Assembly: GCA_029776125.1 (NCBI GenBank)
Contig: JARVJS010000167.1
Location: 1-10,813 of the forward strand
Direction: 5' to 3'
DNA: 10,813 nucleotides
Source of the DNA: Nitrososphaeria archaeon
GTDB taxonomy: Archaea; Thermoproteota; Nitrososphaeria; JACIWG01
Each line of letters opens with the position of its first letter. Positions within the stretch are counted from its first letter, which is position 1. The notes beneath the pieces were generated by a model, which ran no database searches, was not told the origin of the DNA, and worked only from the letters and a program-made list of their open reading frames with translations. Below are positions 5,746 through 10,813 of this stretch, piece after piece. The position numbers and the translations under genes are program-made.

Positions 5746-8409
5746 ATGGTAAGAAAGGCTGTAGCTATAACCATTCTTATTACAATATTATTGTCAACCT
5801 TATCATTAGCATCATATGCTACAGAATCCACAGAATATTATGAGAACATCACATTATATGTGGTAGGAAAAAATATTCTCACAAGATATAATTTTACTGG
5901 AACAGACATTGGAATAATAGGACCACAAATTTTGAAAGAAAAATTTTCTGGCATAGATTATTTTAAATTATATATAAGCCAATTTGACACATTTCCCACA
6001 GAAATCGCATACTTTAACGGAATAGGATACAACATACTTTTATGCAATAGCACCATTCCTAACATTGCAACATTATATGTTCACTCAAAAACATTTCAAG
6101 AAGCATACGAGTTTGCAGAAGAAATTGAGAACCTTACAGGACTATCGTTCATTTCTTATGGAAAAGATGGTGAAATGTTCGTTTTCATTTCACCAGCTTC
6201 ATTTACAGACATTCTAGAAAATTTTGTATGGAAAACGGTACCAACATCCTATGGTGGATTTACGAACATACTGAACAAAAAGGACATAGTTTCCTCAAAA
6301 ATAAGGGAATATGGTGTTATAGGGAGGACTGTGAACGGAAGACTTTACCAAAGCATAGTAATTGATACATTAAAGACAAACATTTACTCCGGAAACATGC
6401 TTAGAAGTGGACTAGACATCTTTCTTACAACTAGAGTAAATAGTTCAAACTACTCCAAATTAAGCAGCTTAAAAATAATATCTTATGGGCAAGTTATTGA
6501 AAATAGCGATGCAGGACATGTTGTGAGAGAAACTAGCAAAAAGGCTTCCGAACTCACATTAACTGTTGTAGGAAACAATGTTTTACACTTTCCAAACATA
6601 ACATTAGCTACAAACACACCAAGCATAATAGTTCAAAGAGAAATTTCAAAAGCAGCTCTAAAATCTGGTGAAGAATTCGAGGTTCAGGTAAGATTGAGGA
6701 ATGTGGGAGCATACAGTGCAGAAGACATAAACTTTGAAGACGGATGGTGGATTAAGAGCGGAAAATTCACATTAGTGGTTGGAAAATATTCTGACCAGAT
6801 AAGTAGGCTAAGCCCAGGAGAAAACCATACAATAGTATATAGGTTAAAAGTTCAATCAAAGGATGCTGAAAGAATATACGTAGAACCACTAGAAATAGTA
6901 TACTTCTGGAATATTGGAGGAGAGAAAGTAAGCTTTAGGTCATACTCAAACGATGCACATATTCTTTTGAACCAAGATGGAGCATCAATATATGTTCTCG
7001 CTACAACAAGTTCCTCGCAAACAAACTTTGGAACTGGAAGGGAAACTGTTCTAGAGATAAAGAACAGAGGTAGTTTAACAGCCTTCGATATAACAGTAGG
7101 AGGGGAAAAGATAGCAAACTTACCACCACAAGAAAGTATACAGAGGATAGTAAAATTCGAACTGGACAATATAAGCCAACCCTTCAAAGAAGAAGACATA
7201 CAATGTCAATGGAACGATGGAAGAGAGATAAGAAGCTCAGTTTCGAACAGCATCATGCTAACAAACACTTATGGTAAAATGGGAATAGCAATATTAACTC
7301 TAGAAAGGGATGTGGAACAAATTTCTTTAGACAACAAGACTTTATTGAATTTAACATTAAATTTAAAAAGTTATGGAGCAAAAGACGCATACAATATTAC
7401 TATTGTAGATAAAATTTCAGCAGGATTAAAATATGTTAACGGAACATTCACATTAAAAGATGGAAAAATATACAATTTTGAGGAAAAAATAGCCGCAAAC
7501 AGCTCAAAAACTTACACATACCTTCTTGAGGTAGGAGAATATAGTAAAAATTATGTTCTAGAGCCAGCTTACGCAGAATATATTGTAGGAAACAAAAAAT
7601 ATGTTAGCTTAAGTACATTAAATGGAATCCCAATAGGATTAAAGATAGAAGTACATTTAGAGGATAACAGTATCTTCAAAAACTATAATATAAGTGGATA
7701 TTATAGTATAAATAATTTTGGAGACAAAAACGTATACAGAGTTTCAGCTGAACTCGTTTACGATCCTACATTAAAAATTACAACACTACACTCATTAAAT
7801 AGAACATTAATGAAGGCAGGTTCACAGGAGAAAGTGTACTTTACAGTGAATGGAAGAGAAGTTGGCTTAAACAACAGCATCTTCGTGGAAACAAAATATT
7901 TCTTTGGAGGAAAACAGCATACAGCCAATTCTACTAAAGCATACATTAATGTGTACCAACTTCCAAAAATAGCATTTTCAACAACAGGAGACTCTGTTGA
8001 AGGCAAACCATTTGAACTTAAGATAATTGTAAAAAATGATGCACCAATAAAAATTGAGAAAATACAATTTAATATCACGTTACCAATGCAAATTAAGATT
8101 ATAGAAAATCTTTCACCGTCTACATCTAAAGTTAGAGATAACATTGTGGAAACGGAAATTAAAGAACTCGAGGGAGGAATGGAAAAGGTCGTAGTTTTAA
8201 AACTGCTTAGCAGTAGTGCAAGAGAATATACTATAAGCACTTCAGAAATATTATTCAATTATAAAGGAGAAGTTCTTAAGACAGGCCCGCAAACGCTCAC
8301 ATTAAGAGTTTCAGACGATTTAGTTGTAAGGTACATTATACCTATTATGATAGCAGTCATAATAATGGTGGTTGGAAAAATAGTAATAGGAATTATTAAA
8401 AAAAGATAA
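5746..8409 (+). CDS. Large secreted, membrane-anchored surface protein with Ig-like repeats
   Basis: I do not recognise a named family over the full length. The 887-residue product starts with a signal peptide (residues 1-26: MVRK, a hydrophobic core rich in I/L/T, then S-Y-A before TES). It ends with a hydrophobic segment from about 863 and a basic KKR tail, so it should be exported with its bulk outside and a C-terminal anchor. Residues about 30-270 form an uncharacterised mixed alpha/beta region. From about 295 there are four or five divergent beta-sandwich modules in the style of CARDB/DUF11/NEW3 domains, recognisable by recurring 'V.LRNVGAYSAEDI', 'LEIKNRGSLTAFDI', 'LNLKSYGAKDAYNI' and 'IIVKNDAPIKIEKI' strands (about 313, 435, 537 and 759). 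I count about 20 N-x-S/T sequons (for example N34, N49, N360, N565, N788), fitting a glycosylated cell-surface protein. No catalytic motif is visible. A role in the cell surface or S-layer is inference. It is transcribed from its own promoter. Confidence 0.85.
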   Translation: MVRKAVAITILITILLSTLSLASYATESTEYYENITLYVVGKNILTRYNFTGTDIGIIGPQILKEKFSGIDYFKLYISQFDTFPTEIAYFNGIGYNILLCNSTIPNIATLYVHSKTFQEAYEFAEEIENLTGLSFISYGKDGEMFVFISPASFTDILENFVWKTVPTSYGGFTNILNKKDIVSSKIREYGVIGRTVNGRLYQSIVIDTLKTNIYSGNMLRSGLDIFLTTRVNSSNYSKLSSLKIISYGQVIENSDAGHVVRETSKKASELTLTVVGNNVLHFPNITLATNTPSIIVQREISKAALKSGEEFEVQVRLRNVGAYSAEDINFEDGWWIKSGKFTLVVGKYSDQISRLSPGENHTIVYRLKVQSKDAERIYVEPLEIVYFWNIGGEKVSFRSYSNDAHILLNQDGASIYVLATTSSSQTNFGTGRETVLEIKNRGSLTAFDITVGGEKIANLPPQESIQRIVKFELDNISQPFKEEDIQCQWNDGREIRSSVSNSIMLTNTYGKMGIAILTLERDVEQISLDNKTLLNLTLNLKSYGAKDAYNITIVDKISAGLKYVNGTFTLKDGKIYNFEEKIAANSSKTYTYLLEVGEYSKNYVLEPAYAEYIVGNKKYVSLSTLNGIPIGLKIEVHLEDNSIFKNYNISGYYSINNFGDKNVYRVSAELVYDPTLKITTLHSLNRTLMKAGSQEKVYFTVNGREVGLNNSIFVETKYFFGGKQHTANSTKAYINVYQLPKIAFSTTGDSVEGKPFELKIIVKNDAPIKIEKIQFNITLPMQIKIIENLSPSTSKVRDNIVETEIKELEGGMEKVVVLKLLSSSAREYTISTSEILFNYKGEVLKTGPQTLTLRVSDDLVVRYIIPIMIAVIIMVVGKIVIGIIKKR

Positions 8410-8411
8410 AA

Positions 8412-9872
8412 CTATGCATGTTTAAGTGGAACAGAAAAAGTTTCTTCAATCTTTGGCCTATGGATTGTATTCATGCTACAGAATGGGATTATTCTACCAT
8501 CAGGAGTAGCATAATGTATTCCACATCTTTCAACCCTTTCAAGGTCAAAATTGTATGGATCCATAAAATGCATGTCGCCGACCATAACAATCTTCCTCAT
8601 AAACTTGCCGAGAGAATGATATGAGCCATTAGATAGGAAAGCCCTAACCAAAGACGATAACGTGCCCAAACTCACATACCTTAAAGCTGCTGCAGCCTTA
8701 ATTTTGCCCCTCGTCATCTTTCCAGAAGACATCGTTTCAGCTGCATCTGACAAAGCTTGAACAAACTTTTCAACATCAGCATGCTTAGTTATTGGATCAT
8801 AATCATTCTTTTCTTTATCAATAACAAGGAAGGTTGCAGCACCACAGTTCTGATGTACTGTAAAAGTTGGCTGAGGCGAACCCTTTATTCCAGCTAAAAA
8901 GTCAGAGATAGGAGCTACAAAGGGAATAGGATACCAGTCCTCCATTTTTATCTTACCATTAGTCTGCTTTTCAGCATTATTGATTACATCAGAAGTAGTA
9001 ATCCTATATTCAAGTAGCTTTGAAGTGTCAATCCTACCAGCAAATGATACAGGCTGAAAGTTTACACATCTGACAACATCACTATTTTTTACACCAAACT
9101 CTATAAGAGCCCCGATTTCATTATCGTTTATACCCTTAACCACAGTTGGAACAAGAACAAGACTTTCATGCCCAAGAGACCTCAGATTTTCTATCGCCTT
9201 AAGCTTAATATCGAGCAAGTCAGCACCCTTCATCTTAATATACGCTTCTCTATTCAGACTGTCAAATGATAGGTAGAAGGTGCTAACACCTGCATCAATC
9301 AACTCCTTCAAATAGTCTATGTCCCTAGCTAAACGTACACCGTTAGTATTCACTTCAACATGCCTTATTCCAATCTTTTTAGCATATCTTACAATTTCAG
9401 GAAGATCGTCTCTTAGAGTAGGTTCACCGCCGCTCAATTGCACAGCATAAGTTGGAACAGGCTTATTGTTACGCAGATTATCCAACATTTCTTTTACCTT
9501 TTCAAGAGAAGGCTGATAAAGATAGCCGACTGCAGCTGCATTCGCAAAACATATTGGACAACGAAGATTGCACGCGTTTGTAACATCCACTATACCTAAT
9601 ATAGTATGAGTTTTATGCTCATTACATATTCCACAATCAAATGGGCAGCCGATAGCTCTTTTTGTTCTAGGATTTTCTAAACCATTTCCAAGCCGCTCAT
9701 ACTGTTGGACACGCTTGTACCATCTATAATCTGACATATAAATGTCCTTAAAATCACCATGCACTTCACAACTTTTCCTCATATAAACAACGTTATCTTC
9801 AACATATATTTCTGCCGGAATCACCTTATAACATACAGGACAGAGACTCCTTGTATACTTAATATGCTCCAA
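8412..9872 (-). CDS. tes: Radical SAM tetraether lipid synthase-like protein
   Basis: A 486-residue radical SAM protein of the tetraether synthase (Tes, MJ0619-like) family, which joins biphytanyl tails of two archaeol molecules to form GDGT lipids at the membrane. The N-terminus has TRSLCPVC (Cys 11 and 14) and C35 in SCEVHGDF, a rubredoxin-like metal site. GCPFDCGICNEHKTHT (C76, C80, C83) is the family's auxiliary cluster segment. The radical SAM cluster motif CNLRCPIC (C101, C105, C108) follows, then the SAM-binding LSGGEPTLR (147-154). Near the C-terminus, CGIHYATPDGRIIPFCSMN (450-468) is the family's typical ending, with likely ligands C450 and C465; C343 is another candidate. The start is TTG; an upstream ATG pair is out of frame. 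It is convergent with the surface-protein gene, two bases apart, and lies downstream of pyrF. Paralogues of this family exist, so the exact lipid reaction is not certain. Confidence 0.85.
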   Translation of the reverse strand: MEHIKYTRSLCPVCYKVIPAEIYVEDNVVYMRKSCEVHGDFKDIYMSDYRWYKRVQQYERLGNGLENPRTKRAIGCPFDCGICNEHKTHTILGIVDVTNACNLRCPICFANAAAVGYLYQPSLEKVKEMLDNLRNNKPVPTYAVQLSGGEPTLRDDLPEIVRYAKKIGIRHVEVNTNGVRLARDIDYLKELIDAGVSTFYLSFDSLNREAYIKMKGADLLDIKLKAIENLRSLGHESLVLVPTVVKGINDNEIGALIEFGVKNSDVVRCVNFQPVSFAGRIDTSKLLEYRITTSDVINNAEKQTNGKIKMEDWYPIPFVAPISDFLAGIKGSPQPTFTVHQNCGAATFLVIDKEKNDYDPITKHADVEKFVQALSDAAETMSSGKMTRGKIKAAAALRYVSLGTLSSLVRAFLSNGSYHSLGKFMRKIVMVGDMHFMDPYNFDLERVERCGIHYATPDGRIIPFCSMNTIHRPKIEETFSVPLKHA

Positions 9873-9902
9873 ACCACATCATCAAAAGTGAGAAAAGTGC
9901 TT

Positions 9903-9912
9903 CTATAAAAAA
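9903..9912 (-). promoter_or_regulatory. TATA box ahead of tes
   Basis: Read on the minus strand, TTTTTTATAG is centred about 35 bases before the TTG start at 9872 and is preceded by the A-rich GAAAACAAA (BRE-like). This would give a leader of roughly 5-10 bases. The assignment depends on spacing and composition only, and its T run overlaps the possible pyrF terminator. Confidence 0.45.
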
Positions 9913-9926
9913 TTTGTTTTCACAAA
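9907..9926 (-). terminator. Possible hairpin/T-tract terminator of pyrF
   Basis: On the minus strand, TTTGT-GAAA-ACAAA (9926-9913) can fold as a 5-bp stem closed by a GAAA tetraloop, immediately followed by a run of six T. It lies about 50-60 bases past the pyrF stop. The stem is short and AT-rich, and archaea often terminate on T-tracts without hairpins, so the T run may be the functional part. Confidence 0.3.
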
Positions 9927-9973
9927 CACTATATTAGTTAAAATAGAACAATACTTATACAATAAATTTAAAT

Positions 9974-10714
9974 TTACCATGTAATATTTTTAATTTCTTT
10001 AGCACTTTTCTTGACATCATTTGACTCAATTATAGCCCTCGCTACAATAAGGTAATCAGAGCCAGCGCGAACAGCCTCCTTCGGGTCCCCACCCTGCACG
10101 AAAACTCCTGGAGAAAAAATTGGGATAGTCTTAACTCTACCCTTTACATATTTTATGAGAGCAGGGTTAGTGGCACCAACGATAAGACCATCAACATTCC
10201 ATTTAATAGCCCTTTCAATGAAAAGGTCGTACATTTTTATAGGCTTACCTTCCATTAAAACGTCAAGACCATAGCCTTCAACTGCACCCCTATGGCTCAT
10301 GTAGGTTAGGGTAATAACACCCTTACCGATCAAGTGAGCATTTTCAATACATGGGCCCAATGCTTCTTCAAAGCCTACAAATGGATTACATATTACTGCG
10401 TCAAAGCCTATACCCCATAATATGTCGGTAGCAATAATGTTCGTTGACGAAATGTCGTTCAACTTCAAGTCAGCTATAGATAGAAGCCCGAAATCGTGAG
10501 CCCTATCGACTATAGCCTTTAATTCCCTAAATCCTAAGGGTATTATAAGATGAAGATTCACCTTTATACCACACACATCATCTTTAACTTCATCTATTAT
10601 CTTCAATGCCTTTCTAAGAAGGTTTTCAGACTGATCAGGTTTAAGGTCAAGGCCTAAAACAATACGACTGCTCTTTTCAAAACTAGCTTTTCTCATTCTT
10701 TCAGGAAAGGCCAT
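9974..10714 (-). CDS. pyrF: Orotidine 5'-phosphate decarboxylase
   Basis: A 246-residue archaeal-type OMP decarboxylase that converts OMP to UMP, the last step of de novo UMP synthesis. Catalytic residues are in the expected places: Asp22 in VLGLDLKP, Lys51 in GIKVN, and the DxKxxD signature as ADLKLNDI (D82, K84, D87). Substrate- and phosphate-binding elements follow: the IVGATNP segment (178-184), then IFSPGVFVQGGDP (199-211) and the Arg in VARAI (226). The length is normal for a TIM-barrel PyrF. The ATG at 10714 is preferred, although M7 is a possible later start. Possible TATA elements upstream are TTATAA (around 10748) and AATATA (around 10737), so promoter placement is ambiguous. A possible upstream reading frame overlaps the start by 22 bases, which would instead imply an operon. 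It is followed by tes on the same strand after about 100 bases. Confidence 0.95.
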   Translation of the reverse strand: MAFPERMRKASFEKSSRIVLGLDLKPDQSENLLRKALKIIDEVKDDVCGIKVNLHLIIPLGFRELKAIVDRAHDFGLLSIADLKLNDISSTNIIATDILWGIGFDAVICNPFVGFEEALGPCIENAHLIGKGVITLTYMSHRGAVEGYGLDVLMEGKPIKMYDLFIERAIKWNVDGLIVGATNPALIKYVKGRVKTIPIFSPGVFVQGGDPKEAVRAGSDYLIVARAIIESNDVKKSAKEIKNITW

Positions 10715-10812
10715 ATCCTATCACATTCAACACTATATTTCACCTTTATAATCTTTGCATAAACAAAACCTGATTCATCGATATTATTAGTATAGTCTAA
10801 AAAATTTTTTTC
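10693..10812 (-). CDS. Possible C-terminal fragment of an unknown gene overlapping the pyrF start
   Basis: A minus-strand frame is open from the window edge to a TGA at 10693-10695 and overlaps the first 22 bases of pyrF. It reads about 39 codons ending in KVKYSVECDRIWPFLKE, a composition compatible with a real protein C-terminus. I recognise no motif. The region is AT-rich enough for such a frame to occur by chance, and it also contains TATA-like sequences, so it may be plain intergenic DNA. Confidence 0.25.
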   Translation of the reverse strand, partial: EKNFLDYTNNIDESGFVYAKIIKVKYSVECDRIWPFLKE

Positions 10813-10813
10813 T

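Noticed and set aside
7758..8258. Antisense reading frame of 166 codons within the surface-protein gene
   Set aside because: Its translation is low-complexity, rich in S/F/L, with no motif, as expected for the complement of an AT-rich gene; the plus-strand frame has clear signal peptide, repeats and anchor.
8418..8624. Plus-strand 68-codon frame inside tes
   Set aside because: It is complementary to the conserved Cys-rich C-terminus of tes and has no promoter or motif of its own.
8412..9872. Radical SAM gene as the AmmeMemoRadiSam partner of the AMMECR1 gene
   Set aside because: The partner radical SAM family is shorter and lacks the N-terminal CPVC site, the CPFDCGIC segment and the C-terminal CGIHY...CSMN motif seen here; these point to the Tes family. 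The genes are also 7 kb apart on opposite strands.
9873..9973. tRNA or other structured RNA gene in the longest intergenic gap
   Set aside because: No cloverleaf, T-loop GGTTC-like sequence or GC-rich structure is visible; the gap is AT-rich, with only a weak hairpin and a TATA-like box.

Overview
This looks like a chromosomal segment of an archaeon. By eye it is AT-rich. It encodes RadA (the archaeal recombinase, with an N-terminal helix-hairpin-helix domain), an archaeal-type AsnRS, an archaeal-type OMP decarboxylase, a Mut7-C/zinc-ribbon protein and a tetraether-lipid-synthase-like radical SAM enzyme. Several TATA boxes lie about 25-29 bases ahead of start codons. Four of the seven complete genes start with TTG. 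The tetraether synthase suggests a GDGT-membrane organism. I cannot assign a phylum; a Thermoproteota-like (TACK) lineage is only a guess.

Layout, left to right. Plus strand: the 3' end of a dihydroorotase gene (pyrC, cut by the window edge), then a Mut7-C RNase-domain gene and an AMMECR1-family gene. These three overlap one another and look like one transcription unit. Next come four plus-strand genes, each behind its own short promoter-bearing gap of about 40-55 bases: an AMP-forming acyl-CoA synthetase, asparaginyl-tRNA synthetase (asnS), the recombinase radA, and a large secreted, C-terminally anchored surface protein. Minus strand: the tetraether-synthase-like gene (tes) converges on the surface-protein gene with only two bases between the stop codons. 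It is preceded by pyrF (OMP decarboxylase) at the right edge, with a possible fragment of another gene overlapping the pyrF start.

The window is compact. No stretch over 300 bases lacks a gene, and the longest gap (about 100 bases, between pyrF and tes) holds a candidate terminator and a TATA box. I see no tRNA or rRNA, CRISPR array, insertion sequence or long repeat. Two pyrimidine-synthesis genes (pyrC, pyrF) bracket the window on opposite strands. Otherwise the genes are a housekeeping mix: translation, recombination, acyl activation, and cell envelope (membrane lipid plus surface protein). The least explained item is the 887-residue surface protein, whose N-terminal 240 residues or so I do not recognise. 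I found no convincing undescribed multi-gene system; the findings are moderate in interest and graded accordingly.
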